Assembly: GCA_016841945.1 (NCBI GenBank)
Contig: JAENYC010000013.1
Location: 1 to 64,000, forward strand
DNA: 64,000 bases
Direction: 5' to 3'
From: Haloplasma contractile
GTDB taxonomy: Bacteria; Bacillota_I; Bacilli_A; Haloplasmatales; Haloplasmataceae
Position 1 is the stretch's first letter, and every line of letters starts with the position of its first letter. The position numbers and the translations under genes were made by a program. This document shows, one piece after another, positions 1-10,129 of the stretch. The notes under the pieces are model-generated. The model saw only the letters and a program-made list of their open reading frames with translations. It was not told the origin of the DNA and did not search any database.

Positions 1-59
1 TATTAAGGACTTGATAAATTTAGGTTCAAAAAACTCTATTTACCGACAGCCCCTTCTTA

Positions 60-938
60 TTATATTTCATTATCTTCAATCACTTTTTCAGGTGCTTTTT
101 CTAATATATGAGGGTTTTCCATATATCGTCTAAATATTCTAAATGATTTAGCATAATAGAAACCATCACATATTCTTTCATCAATTACAACCTTCATATC
201 TACAAATCTACGTTCACAAATATCATCATTACGATTAATATATTTTTCTTTATTCTTTATACCAAAAGCGATAAAAATAGAAGTAGTACCGAACTCATAG
301 ATATGATGGTATGCAGGTTGTATACCTAAAGACCCTAAATCAGTAATAAATAAGCTCGTATGAAAAGGACTCACCCGATTAATAATTTTTGGCATCTTTC
401 CATGCTTATCCAACCATTTTAAAAATCCGACAATCCCTTTCACAATAATACCAGGACACAACATTATTAATTTTGCGGTTTTATCTGTATCATTGTTTTC
501 TTCACTATTTTTATTTTCATTAATTGCTTTATTAATCTTTTCAGCAACCTCATATATGGTATCAGTTGGCTCAAATTTTATTTTGATGGTTGTTTCAGGA
601 CTATCTTCTGACATATCTTTTTTAACTGCTAAACTAATATAGATGCCATTACGAGCATATAACTTTCTTCCAGATACAAAACGATTAATCCTTGGTTTTT
701 GAGATATCGTTCTAACCATTGCAGCACATACAATATGTAAGAAACTAATATATTCTTTTTCTTCTCTTTTTTGTTTTAAAAACTTTTCTGTTTTATCTAA
801 CATTATTTTATCATCAAAATAAACTTGAGAATCAACCCTATCTTTCATGATATAAGGTACTATCTTATAAAAAGGATCAATTTTTTTCAATAATTTTCCG
901 TCGTATCTATCTCCAAATCTTCTTCTTTTTCTCTTCAT
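60..938 (-). CDS. E2-like (2-oxoacid dehydrogenase acyltransferase fold) protein
   Basis: This 292-residue protein has the chloramphenicol-acetyltransferase/E2 catalytic fold but no lipoyl or subunit-binding domain, so it is not a normal pyruvate dehydrogenase E2. The stretch SPFHTSLFITDLGSLGI and the C-terminal DERICDGFYYA correspond to the E2 core and its HxxxDG active-site motif. The motif His is Glu here, while the Asp-Gly is kept. From memory, stand-alone Bacillota members of this family often share this DERICDG form, so the protein may bind CoA or an acyl group without classical catalysis. The N terminus is very basic (MKRKRRR). It is a single gene with a strong Shine-Dalgarno sequence just upstream on the minus strand. 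The family call is firm; the reaction is unknown. Confidence 0.8.
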   Translation of the reverse strand: MKRKRRRFGDRYDGKLLKKIDPFYKIVPYIMKDRVDSQVYFDDKIMLDKTEKFLKQKREEKEYISFLHIVCAAMVRTISQKPRINRFVSGRKLYARNGIYISLAVKKDMSEDSPETTIKIKFEPTDTIYEVAEKINKAINENKNSEENNDTDKTAKLIMLCPGIIVKGIVGFLKWLDKHGKMPKIINRVSPFHTSLFITDLGSLGIQPAYHHIYEFGTTSIFIAFGIKNKEKYINRNDDICERRFVDMKVVIDERICDGFYYAKSFRIFRRYMENPHILEKAPEKVIEDNEI

Positions 939-1086
939 TTTCTACTCTCTCCTTAATAGTCTATTCCTTATTATATCATAGAATATAGGGATTGAAAAAT
1001 ATTTTTTATTCTAAAAAAAATATGACGATATATTGTTTTTTTTTATCATTTACTATATACTAAAATAAATGAAAAGAGGTGAAATA

Positions 1087-1329
1087 ATGGGTAATAAAAT
1101 TAATCTGGGATTATTAAATTTAATTGTCTTTTATATATTTTTAAGGTTTGGACATACTGTTGATCTTTCTTGGCAACCTATATTATTTTTTACAACTATA
1201 TTAACTGTTGTTCACGTTTTTGATATCATTTTTGATAAGTTTAATATACTTGCTAATAAAATCATTACTTTTCTTATTGTTGTTATAGTTTTTATACACT
1301 TTATCGTTATATCTGTTAACACATTTTAA
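1087..1329 (+). CDS. Small hydrophobic membrane protein
   Basis: An 80-residue protein that is almost entirely hydrophobic, with probably three transmembrane segments (about residues 5-20, 27-47 and 55-75). The ATG at 1087 is chosen because AAAGAGGTG at 1072-1080 sits at the right distance before it; the upstream ATG at 1069 would lie across that ribosome-binding site. A promoter-like TTGTTT-16-TATACT lies just before the gene. It is followed at once by a terminator shared with lysS. I do not recognise the family. Confidence 0.6.
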   Translation: MGNKINLGLLNLIVFYIFLRFGHTVDLSWQPILFFTTILTVVHVFDIIFDKFNILANKIITFLIVVIVFIHFIVISVNTF

Positions 1330-1353
1330 AAACTGCCGTTTTAGGCAGTTTTT

Positions 1354-1355
<2 letters not shown>
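1329..1355. terminator. Bidirectional terminator between small membrane gene and lysS
   Basis: Nine-base arms 1329-1337 and 1344-1352 pair perfectly around a 6-base loop. A T run follows on the plus strand and an A-rich flank precedes, so it can serve both converging genes. Confidence 0.8.
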
Positions 1356-2886
<1,531 letters not shown>

Positions 2887-2935
2887 TTAACTTTATCTAT
2901 TATACCAAATGTATAATGAAATATTCAACTATATA

Positions 2936-3364
2936 TTATTTATTTTTTAACTCTTTCTTTTTTTTCACTGTTGTCTTTAAATAATAATCATGTAATGTTT
3001 CTTTTTTAACCAAATAGAATACAATTTCTACAATGATACCAATCAAAGTTAGATATAATAATTGTTTCATGATTATTTCTCTAAACAATATTCTACCATA
3101 TGTTATTTTACCCTTTGTCGGTACAACATATAAATCATTTAATGATTTACCCAATGAACCTTCTAGTTTCTTATAAATCATTGGCATCATGATAAAATAT
3201 ATAAATACATTAATCCCAATCATATAATACCAAATATGTTTTAGCTCAATCATCTTTTGATTTAATACATTTAGTCCTACCGTAATCACTAAAAGAACAA
3301 GAGATACAAAAATATAATCATAGGCTAAAGACATTAATCGATCGAGTATATTTTTATTCTTCAT
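2936..3364 (-). CDS. RDD-family membrane protein
   Basis: A 142-residue membrane protein with three likely transmembrane segments (about residues 15-33, 43-60 and 95-117). The stretch GKSLNDLYVVPTKG, then a conserved Arg before the last helix, and LHDYYLKTTVV-like residues after it match the RDD domain pattern. RDD proteins are small membrane proteins, some linked to sodium or compatible-solute transport; the role here is unknown. It sits between dusB and lysS on the same strand and may be co-transcribed with them. The C terminus is very Lys-rich. Confidence 0.65.
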   Translation of the reverse strand: MKNKNILDRLMSLAYDYIFVSLVLLVITVGLNVLNQKMIELKHIWYYMIGINVFIYFIMMPMIYKKLEGSLGKSLNDLYVVPTKGKITYGRILFREIIMKQLLYLTLIGIIVEIVFYLVKKETLHDYYLKTTVKKKKELKNK

Positions 3365-3383
3365 CTATACCACCCTTTATGTT

Positions 3384-4361
3384 TTATTTTAATGATTCTA
3401 GATACTCTCCTAACACTGTCTTTATTTCTTCTGCTTTTTTTATTGTATTTATCTTTCTTTTTATACTCGTTGCACCATATAATCCTTTAATATACCAAGG
3501 GATATGACTTCTCATTTCTAATACAGCTAATTTTTCACCTTTTAATTGTATTAAATCATCCATATGTTTTAATGCTTGTTGTATTTTTTCAAAAGCAGTA
3601 GGTTCATTTAATATTTCATTTGTCTCTAAATAATGAACCGTTTGTTTTATTAACCAAGGATTACCCAGTACTGCTCTTCCCATCATAACCGCATCAACTT
3701 TTGTTTCATCTAACATTCGTTTAGCATCAAGGGGTGTCTTTACATCACCGTTTCCTATGACAGGAATTGTTTTAACTGCTTCTTTTACTTGTCTAATTAT
3801 ATCCCAATCAGCCTGTCCTTCATACATCTCAGAACGGGTTCTACCATGTATCGCAATGGCCTTTGCACCTGCTTTTTCACACTTTTCAGCAATCTCGATG
3901 GCATAAATACTAAATTTATCCCAACCTGTTCTCATCTTTACGGTCACTGGTTTATTAACCGCTTCAATAACACGGCAGACAATTTCATATATTTTATCCG
4001 GTTCTAATAATAGTTTAGCACCCGCATCTGATTTAACTACCTTTTGTACAGGACATCCCATATTAATATCAATGATTTTTGCATCGCAGTGTTTATCAAT
4101 AATTTTAGCACCACTCACGATTGTATCAATCTCGCCTCCAAAAATTTGCATCGCTACGGGTTGTTCTTTTTCTTCTACTTTAAGCATTTCATAAGTCTTA
4201 TCATTTTCATAAATCAATGCTTTATCACTAACCATTTCAGCATAGATTAACCCTGCACCCATTTCCTTACATATTTTTCTAAATGCGACATTACTAACAC
4301 CTGCCATAGGGGCTACAACGACTTGATTATCTATCTCAATATTGTCAATTTTCCACTTCAT
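3384..4361 (-). CDS. dusB: tRNA-dihydrouridine synthase B
   Basis: An FMN-dependent enzyme that reduces uridines in the tRNA D-loop. The 325-residue protein opens with the TIM-barrel signature VVVAPMAGVSNVAFR. The catalytic loop DINMGCPVQKVVKSDAG carries the active-site Cys, and the flavin-phosphate site IPVIGNGDV and VMMGRAVLGNPWL are present. The size is normal. It lies upstream of the RDD gene and lysS on the same strand, as in Bacillus. B-type is inferred from synteny and the Bacillota context. Confidence 0.95.
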   Translation of the reverse strand: MKWKIDNIEIDNQVVVAPMAGVSNVAFRKICKEMGAGLIYAEMVSDKALIYENDKTYEMLKVEEKEQPVAMQIFGGEIDTIVSGAKIIDKHCDAKIIDINMGCPVQKVVKSDAGAKLLLEPDKIYEIVCRVIEAVNKPVTVKMRTGWDKFSIYAIEIAEKCEKAGAKAIAIHGRTRSEMYEGQADWDIIRQVKEAVKTIPVIGNGDVKTPLDAKRMLDETKVDAVMMGRAVLGNPWLIKQTVHYLETNEILNEPTAFEKIQQALKHMDDLIQLKGEKLAVLEMRSHIPWYIKGLYGATSIKRKINTIKKAEEIKTVLGEYLESLK

Positions 4362-4531
4362 GTTATCACCTATTTATATTTTACAATTTTTTCACATTTT
4401 TAGCAATTTATTTTTAAGTTCTTAAGACGGCATACGATTCAATTTACTTGTTATTGTTTTTATAATCCATTCAATAAACAAATATATCCATAAAATATTA
4501 CTGTAGAATTTTATTGAAAGGAGTGAGAAGC

Positions 4532-5569
4532 ATGAAAAAATATGCTAAAAAGAGCACTGATACCAACTTACGAACAAATAAGTTGAAAATATTAAACTCT
4601 TCCATAAGACCTAAATCAACCATCTTTCAATTTGGTGTAAGTGTCATACCAAATCCTAATCTTTGTTATATAAGAAAAACAAATAAAATAGACTTTTCTA
4701 ATATATCAAACCATACACCACTTACATCTATTAGTGATAGCCTACAAACTGTTAATTTTAGTCAAACTTTAAATAAGGGACAAGTTCCTAACACTTGGAT
4801 TGACTGGTCATCTCCACCACAATCTGAATCCTCAAAACCAGATATTCTCTTTTGTAATACTGAAAAATTAACAATAAATTTAACTCAACCCTCTCAAATA
4901 TTTGGTTTTGAATTAGAACCAAATTCTTTTTCTGTATCAACTTATACGATTAACTTCTATAATGGGACAACACTCTTAGATACTATCACACATCAGTTTG
5001 TTGGAGCTTATAATGCGATTTTAGTTGCACTTATATCTGAATGTCCAATCGATTGTGTTGAAATAATGGGTACACGAAGCTATGGTTTTTCAATCGCACA
5101 AATTCGCTATTCAATCGAAAACACTTTTTGCGTCGAACCACCAAATGAAAACATGATACCTTTCACCACAACCATTACCTCACCTTTTGATATCCATGAT
5201 TATGAACAACCCAAATTAGTAGGTTATAATATTGATACTAAATGCACAGTTGATACTTGTTTAGTTCCTATAGACATTCCTCTTCCTAACAATCATAGCA
5301 TTCAATGTTGTACTCCAGTAGATAAACTAACCTTTAAAGGAACAGCCGAACTATTATTATCAGCAAACGTAACAAACGATTTAGATCAACCAAATGGTTT
5401 ACTCTTATTAGTCCTCTATGGAACAGCTAATATTAGTATTGATCAAGTCTTCTATACCTGTAAAGAAGAAGGCCATTCACAAGAACTAATCATAGATACA
5501 ATTAGAATAGGAAGAAACTCACTAAGGGAAATTGTAATATCCGGTACAGTCAAATTTAAGTTAAGTTAA
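4532..5569 (+). CDS. Possible spore-surface protein with beta-sandwich domain
   Basis: A 345-residue protein with no signal peptide. Residues about 100-210 have the pattern of a PEP-CTERM-like or carbohydrate-binding beta-sandwich: a hydrophobic strand with FGFELEPNSF, then TINFYNGTTLLDT, and SYGFSIAQIRYSI. A Cys-containing second half (TKCTVDTC, IQCCTP) is followed by a strand-rich C terminus. Similar soluble Cys-bearing beta proteins occur on spore coats or exosporia, so a spore-surface role is a guess. The ATG at 4532 follows AAAGGAG; the upstream TTG at 4514 lies within the ribosome-binding region. It is alone on the plus strand between minus-strand genes. Confidence 0.55.
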   Translation: MKKYAKKSTDTNLRTNKLKILNSSIRPKSTIFQFGVSVIPNPNLCYIRKTNKIDFSNISNHTPLTSISDSLQTVNFSQTLNKGQVPNTWIDWSSPPQSESSKPDILFCNTEKLTINLTQPSQIFGFELEPNSFSVSTYTINFYNGTTLLDTITHQFVGAYNAILVALISECPIDCVEIMGTRSYGFSIAQIRYSIENTFCVEPPNENMIPFTTTITSPFDIHDYEQPKLVGYNIDTKCTVDTCLVPIDIPLPNNHSIQCCTPVDKLTFKGTAELLLSANVTNDLDQPNGLLLLVLYGTANISIDQVFYTCKEEGHSQELIIDTIRIGRNSLREIVISGTVKFKLS

Positions 5570-5578
5570 AAAATGAAT

Positions 5579-5632
5579 AGGCTGTAACTAAATCCACAAA
5601 TATTGTATTTTTGAGGTTTATACAGCCTTTTT
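5579..5632 (+). terminator. Terminator-like hairpin after the beta-sandwich gene
   Basis: AGGCTGTA (5579-5586) pairs with TACAGCCT (5621-5628), followed by a T run. The loop is long (34 bases), so strength is uncertain. Confidence 0.45.
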
Positions 5633-5683
5633 AACTTATAGTAGGCAATAATATATATAATATTAATTTCATCACTAAAATAC

Positions 5684-5716
5684 AAAAAAGAGGCTAATTA
5701 TTACAAATAGCCTCTT
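5684..5716 (-). terminator. Terminator after yfcE
   Basis: Arms 5708-5716 and 5689-5697 pair perfectly, and on the minus strand they are followed by six T residues. It lies directly after the yfcE stop. Confidence 0.8.
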
Positions 5717-5718
5717 AG

Positions 5719-6255
5719 TTATAGTGTTAATTCTTTAATGACTTCTTGATTGAGATTTTTCAATTGTATCTTATTATTATCATAAATGGCATAAGTACTA
5801 GGATGATTATCTTTTGGTAGTGATATTGAACCTGGATTTAAAATATATACATGTTTCTTTTCTAATATTGGGACATGTATGTGACCATAAACAAAAATCG
5901 TTTGATTTGATACAGGTAAATCTTTTGCTTGATATAAATGGCCATGGGTTAAGAAAAAATTAAAGTTATCCACAAGTACCTGTGTATAATCCGCTCGTAT
6001 TGGGAATTCTAATACCATTTGGTCTACTTCACTATCACAATTTCCACGAACACTGATTATTTTATCTTTATATTGATTTAATATATCAGCCACTTTCATA
6101 GGATCATAATCCTTTGTAAGTGGATTTCTTGGACCATGATATAAAATATCTCCCAATAGTATTAATCGGTCCGCTTGTTCTTCTTTAAATTTTTCTACCA
6201 ATAAATTTACATAATAAGAAGACCCGTGAATATCAGATGCAAAAAAAAGTCTCAA
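5719..6255 (-). CDS. yfcE: YfcE-type metallophosphodiesterase
   Basis: A 178-residue cytoplasmic calcineurin-like phosphodiesterase of the YfcE/MJ0936 type. All metal ligand motifs are visible: SDIHG at the N terminus, LLGDILYHGPRN, RGNCDSE, LTHGH and YGHIH, then the closing NPGSIS. Family members cleave bis-pNPP and phosphodiesters in vitro; the physiological substrate is uncertain. The start is a TTG at 6255, with AAGGAGTG at 6262-6269 at good distance; no in-frame ATG lies nearby. It follows the phospholipase-like gene by 16 bases and is probably co-transcribed with it. Confidence 0.9.
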   Translation of the reverse strand: MRLFFASDIHGSSYYVNLLVEKFKEEQADRLILLGDILYHGPRNPLTKDYDPMKVADILNQYKDKIISVRGNCDSEVDQMVLEFPIRADYTQVLVDNFNFFLTHGHLYQAKDLPVSNQTIFVYGHIHVPILEKKHVYILNPGSISLPKDNHPSTYAIYDNNKIQLKNLNQEVIKELTL

Positions 6256-6271
6256 ATTTCATCACTCCTTA

Positions 6272-7240
6272 CTAAAAGATAACATTAAAATATTTCATTT
6301 TATTATTTTCACTGCATAATAAACCTGTTGAATAAGATAAATCTTTTATATAAGTTTTTAATGTTTCCAAATTTATTTCATTCTTTAAATACTTGTTCAT
6401 CGCTTCTATTTCTTTTGTTGCTTCATTTAACCCTTTATTATATAAATCTAAAAAACTATCTGTTTTTTTTATATGATTTAAAACTGGATGATGCCACTGT
6501 TTTTTCCTTAAGTTTAAGTAATCAATATTAGAATTTATATTCTTATAATAGCATAGTGTTTCTAAAACAAACTTACTCTTTTTATTAAGATATTTATCAA
6601 TAAACCGAGCTAATTTCTTTTTCAATCCAAAAGGATCATAAATAACTTTAGCGTATCGTCGAAAATTTTTACTAGCATTTAGAAATGCCTTACCACCATT
6701 TTTCTTTTGATAGACTTCTTTTAATATATGATTATAGTAAGAAGAAAAAATATTTGTATCTAACTGATAGTTCAATATTTTCTTATGGATTTTAAAATGA
6801 TGAGGAAAAGGCTCATCCCAGTGATTCATAATAAACCAACTATCAATGGCTCTTTCTAATCGAACATGATTTCCTCGATATTTAATATTATCTTTTCCCG
6901 TTACATGATAAACATACGGATGAACATTTCTATCTAGGGTATGATGACTGATAAAACCACATAAATAACTATGTAAACTGACATGATAGTGCGCTTTTAA
7001 ATATTTAATACTTTCTATTAAAAAATGTCCTGCCTTCTCATCATGCATTACATTTCCAAAGTTTCTATACGCTTTATTTCTTTTAATAGATAATAACTGA
7101 TGAAAATAAAAGACATCAGGTCCTTGAGCACCAAGATAGAGTATATATTTATTTTTTATTAAATTATATTTTAACTGAGGATTTTCTATTAAATCGATTA
7201 AATCACGTGCAAAAGTGGCATGTGTTACAACATCTGGCAT
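6272..7240 (-). CDS. Zinc-dependent phospholipase C-like protein
   Basis: A 322-residue protein with the zinc-dependent phospholipase C fold but no signal peptide. His and Asp ligands are spread as in the family: THATFA near the N terminus, GAQGPDVFYFH, MHDEKAGHF, and the His-rich helix LCGFISHHTLDRNVHPYVYH. Cytosolic Bacillota members are common and have no proven substrate. It sits upstream of yfcE on the same strand and diverges from the MFS gene at 7372, with about 130 bases between the starts that can hold both promoters. Confidence 0.8.
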   Translation of the reverse strand: MPDVVTHATFARDLIDLIENPQLKYNLIKNKYILYLGAQGPDVFYFHQLLSIKRNKAYRNFGNVMHDEKAGHFLIESIKYLKAHYHVSLHSYLCGFISHHTLDRNVHPYVYHVTGKDNIKYRGNHVRLERAIDSWFIMNHWDEPFPHHFKIHKKILNYQLDTNIFSSYYNHILKEVYQKKNGGKAFLNASKNFRRYAKVIYDPFGLKKKLARFIDKYLNKKSKFVLETLCYYKNINSNIDYLNLRKKQWHHPVLNHIKKTDSFLDLYNKGLNEATKEIEAMNKYLKNEINLETLKTYIKDLSYSTGLLCSENNKMKYFNVIF

Positions 7241-7371
7241 ATTCTCACCTCTTTTTACAGAATCTTAAATATTTTATCATTTATTTCCTACTAGATTATG
7301 ATATAATATTATCAACACCAAATTATATTATACAACAAAATCATAAAAATTTGAATAAAGGGAGAAAATGT

Positions 7372-8694
7372 ATGTTTGAAAAAGTATTAAAAAAGTTCAC
7401 TTTAGAAGAACGAAGTTGGATAAAATACGATATTGCCAATTCAGCTTACACCTTAACAATTGTAACTGTACTATTTCCTATCCTATATGGATTAGTAACA
7501 GAAGGTGTCTTTAGTAATGACGTGAATGAAAACAAAGATATCGCTAATTCTATTTTCTTATATGTGACAGGAGGTATTTCACTCACTGTCGCAATATTAT
7601 CACCTATACTAGGCACAATGGCAGACTTTAAAGGATATAAAAAGAAATTCTTTAAACTATCTTTAGTTATAGGATTAATATTTGGGGTATTATTAATGAT
7701 TCCTGCCATCCCATGGCAAATCTTATTGGTCATATATTCAATTGCGACAATCGGTTATACCGCTGCTAATGTTTTTTATGATTCATTTTTAACCGATGTC
7801 ACAACAGAAGATAATTATAATAGAGTATCATCTGCTGGATACGCCTGGGGATATATAGGTAGCTGTATTCCATTTGCATTAGGTGTTGCTGTATACGGTT
7901 TAGTCTTTTTAGATATATTATCAATGGATCCTAAAATTGCGATTTCAATCGCATTTGGTATATCACTTCTTTGGTGGTGGTTTTATTCGCTTCCAATGAA
8001 AAAAAATGTTGAACAAAGATACTATTTAGAGAAGTCAGAACATTGGATTAGAGATACTTTTACAAGATTATCTAAAACCATTAAAAAGATTGTTAAACAA
8101 CCTAAATTAGGATTTTACTTACTGGCTTATTTCTTCTTTATAGATGCCGTATACACTATCATTAAATCCGCAATTAGAATTGGTGATAGTCTTGGTGTCA
8201 CTGAAATCCAATTACTTATCGTCACTTTCATTGTTCAAATCATCGCATTCCCTTGTGCCATCTTATTTGGTATTTTTGCCAAAAAATTTGGAGAAGTAAA
8301 AATGATTATCTATGGTATCATTGCCTATGTAGGAATATGTTTAATTGGTTACTTCTTAGGACATATGACCGGTAATATTGGTTATGATTTATTTATATTT
8401 GCGGCCTTAATTGGTTCTGCACAAGGTGGATTACAAGCCATCAGTCGGGCATATTTTGGTAAATTAATACCAAAACATGAATCAGGAGAATATTATGGAT
8501 TCTTTAACATATTCGGACGTTTTGCATCAGTCATGGGACCTTTCTTAATGGCATTAACGATTCAAATCACTAGTACACGTTATGCAACTCTATCTTTAAT
8601 CCCACTACTCATCATAGGATTAATTTTCTTAATCATATCATCCCAATACAGTCTTGAAAAAGATGAGTTAGCCAATGTTAAGTTAAATCATTAA
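7372..8694 (+). CDS. MFS transporter, UMF1/Atg22-like family
   Basis: A 440-residue transporter with about 11-12 transmembrane segments. The start ERSWIKYDIANSAYTL is the family signature (W-x-x-YD-x-ANSA). MFS-type loops follow: GTMADFKGYKKK after the second helix pair and QAISRAYFGKLIPKHESGEYYGFF in the second half. Substrates are unknown in bacteria; yeast Atg22 exports amino acids from the vacuole. The true start is the ATG at 7372 behind AAAGGGAG; the reading frame runs open further upstream but crosses the neighbouring gene's start region. Confidence 0.85.
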   Translation: MFEKVLKKFTLEERSWIKYDIANSAYTLTIVTVLFPILYGLVTEGVFSNDVNENKDIANSIFLYVTGGISLTVAILSPILGTMADFKGYKKKFFKLSLVIGLIFGVLLMIPAIPWQILLVIYSIATIGYTAANVFYDSFLTDVTTEDNYNRVSSAGYAWGYIGSCIPFALGVAVYGLVFLDILSMDPKIAISIAFGISLLWWWFYSLPMKKNVEQRYYLEKSEHWIRDTFTRLSKTIKKIVKQPKLGFYLLAYFFFIDAVYTIIKSAIRIGDSLGVTEIQLLIVTFIVQIIAFPCAILFGIFAKKFGEVKMIIYGIIAYVGICLIGYFLGHMTGNIGYDLFIFAALIGSAQGGLQAISRAYFGKLIPKHESGEYYGFFNIFGRFASVMGPFLMALTIQITSTRYATLSLIPLLIIGLIFLIISSQYSLEKDELANVKLNH

Positions 8695-8718
8695 AGATGG
8701 CATATAGCCATCTTTTTT
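8693..8718 (+). terminator. Terminator after the MFS transporter gene
   Basis: AAAGATGGC (8693-8701) pairs with GCCATCTTT (8707-8715) around a 5-base loop, and a T run follows. Confidence 0.85.
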
Positions 8719-8770
8719 ATATATAAAACTCGTCATATGATTTTTTGTCTGTTATAATAAGGAGACAAGA

Positions 8771-9493
8771 ATGAGAAAGGAATATAATATGAAAGTTTTA
8801 TTTAAATTATTGGGCATTTCTTTATTGATACAACTGATATATTATTTCTTAAATAGACCACTTGATTCATACAATATCGTAAGTGTCATCAATATTTTAT
8901 TTTTCTTAGGTCTATATATTAAAAAAACATTTTACACGATAAAAAATAGTGTGTTTGTATTTATCCTAAATATTATCATCGCTTTGATGATTATTATTGC
9001 TTTATATTCTATTATATTTTCTTTAAGTATCTGGAGTCATATTGGCATTGCATCACTTTATTTGTTTGTCTATGATTTACGTCAACCTATTTTTACTGAC
9101 CCAATGTTTATCAAAACATGGGAATATAACTTAATCACATATCAGTTTATTATTTTTTTACTCAACTTATTTGTTGTTGTCATTAAATCAGAAAATGAAA
9201 AATTAGAAAGAAGAGTCATTCGTATCTATCAAATCTTAACCGCATTAATCATCTTATCTATTTTATTTTTTATGTATTATAATTTACATGCGTTTTATTT
9301 TTTTATCTTCTTCGTTGTTTCTATTCTCATTTTTTGGTTTGCGGTTCCTATCTTTTATAACCTATGTAATCAGTTTCAACACTTCTATGGTGTTTTAATC
9401 GGTTGGTCTGTTGTATCAATTTATTTATGGCAAGTGTTAAACTATATCATGAGTCAACTGAATCGTATTTATGGATACATCTTCATACAATAA
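8771..9493 (+). CDS. Polytopic membrane protein of unknown function
   Basis: A 240-residue protein with about seven transmembrane segments and no recognisable catalytic motif. The ATG at 8771 follows AAGGAG at 8759-8764; a second ATG at 8789 also has an AAAGGA before it, so the N terminus could be six residues shorter. A weak promoter TCGTCA-17-TATAAT lies directly upstream. It precedes maf by 52 bases on the same strand and is probably co-transcribed with it. Confidence 0.65.
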   Translation: MRKEYNMKVLFKLLGISLLIQLIYYFLNRPLDSYNIVSVINILFFLGLYIKKTFYTIKNSVFVFILNIIIALMIIIALYSIIFSLSIWSHIGIASLYLFVYDLRQPIFTDPMFIKTWEYNLITYQFIIFLLNLFVVVIKSENEKLERRVIRIYQILTALIILSILFFMYYNLHAFYFFIFFVVSILIFWFAVPIFYNLCNQFQHFYGVLIGWSVVSIYLWQVLNYIMSQLNRIYGYIFIQ

Positions 9494-9545
9494 TGAATCG
9501 TATAGAATTCATAATCTGATTTATCCTATAATAAAGGAGGTAATC

Positions 9546-10106
9546 ATGAAAATTATACTAGCGAGTCGCTCACCCCGAAGACGCGATTTACTACAATATA
9601 TTTTAGATGATTTTACTGTCACCACAAGTGATGTAGATGAAACCTATGATAAAAACCTATTACCTCATGAAATTGTTTTATTCTTATCAAAACAAAAAGC
9701 AAAGGCAGTAGAAAAGGATTATCCTAACGACTTAATCATTGCTTGTGATACCATTGTCAGTTTAAACAATGAAATCCTTGAAAAACCACTTGATGAAAAT
9801 GATGCTTTTAAGATGCTTAAACGACTATCTCATAAAACCCACCAAGTAATAACGGGTGTTACACTTCTTATGAATCATCAAATGGATAGTTTTTATAGTA
9901 AGACTGATGTTACCTTTTATGATTTAAGTGAAGTTGAAATAAGAGATTATATCAAAACTGGAGAACCCTTTGATAAAGCAGGTGCTTATGGTATTCAAGG
10001 CTATGCTTCTAAATTTGTGAAAGAAGTTAAAGGAGATTATTTCACAGTCGTTGGTTTACCTGTTGGTAAGCTCTATCAGAAATTAAAAAAATTACCAAAG
10101 AAATAA
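9546..10106 (+). CDS. maf: Maf-like nucleoside triphosphate pyrophosphatase
   Basis: A house-cleaning enzyme that hydrolyses non-canonical or excess NTPs (dTTP/UTP type likely) to the monophosphate. The 186-residue protein starts with the family signature IILASRSPRRRDLL. It carries VDETYDKNLLPHEIV, the acidic metal site IACDTIVSLNNEILEKP, and TGEPFDKAGAYGIQGYASKFV near the C terminus. The ATG at 9546 follows AAAGGAGG at 9533-9540. The gene is downstream of a membrane protein gene and converges on hslO. Confidence 0.95.
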   Translation: MKIILASRSPRRRDLLQYILDDFTVTTSDVDETYDKNLLPHEIVLFLSKQKAKAVEKDYPNDLIIACDTIVSLNNEILEKPLDENDAFKMLKRLSHKTHQVITGVTLLMNHQMDSFYSKTDVTFYDLSEVEIRDYIKTGEPFDKAGAYGIQGYASKFVKEVKGDYFTVVGLPVGKLYQKLKKLPKK

Positions 10107-10121
10107 TATTTTCTTTGGTAA
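10092..10121. terminator. Bidirectional hairpin between maf and hslO
   Basis: TTACCAAAGAAA (10092-10103) pairs with TTTCTTTGGTAA (10110-10121) in a 12-bp stem overlapping the maf stop. T-rich sequence follows on the plus strand only weakly. Confidence 0.7.
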
Positions 10122-10129
10122 TAATTATT

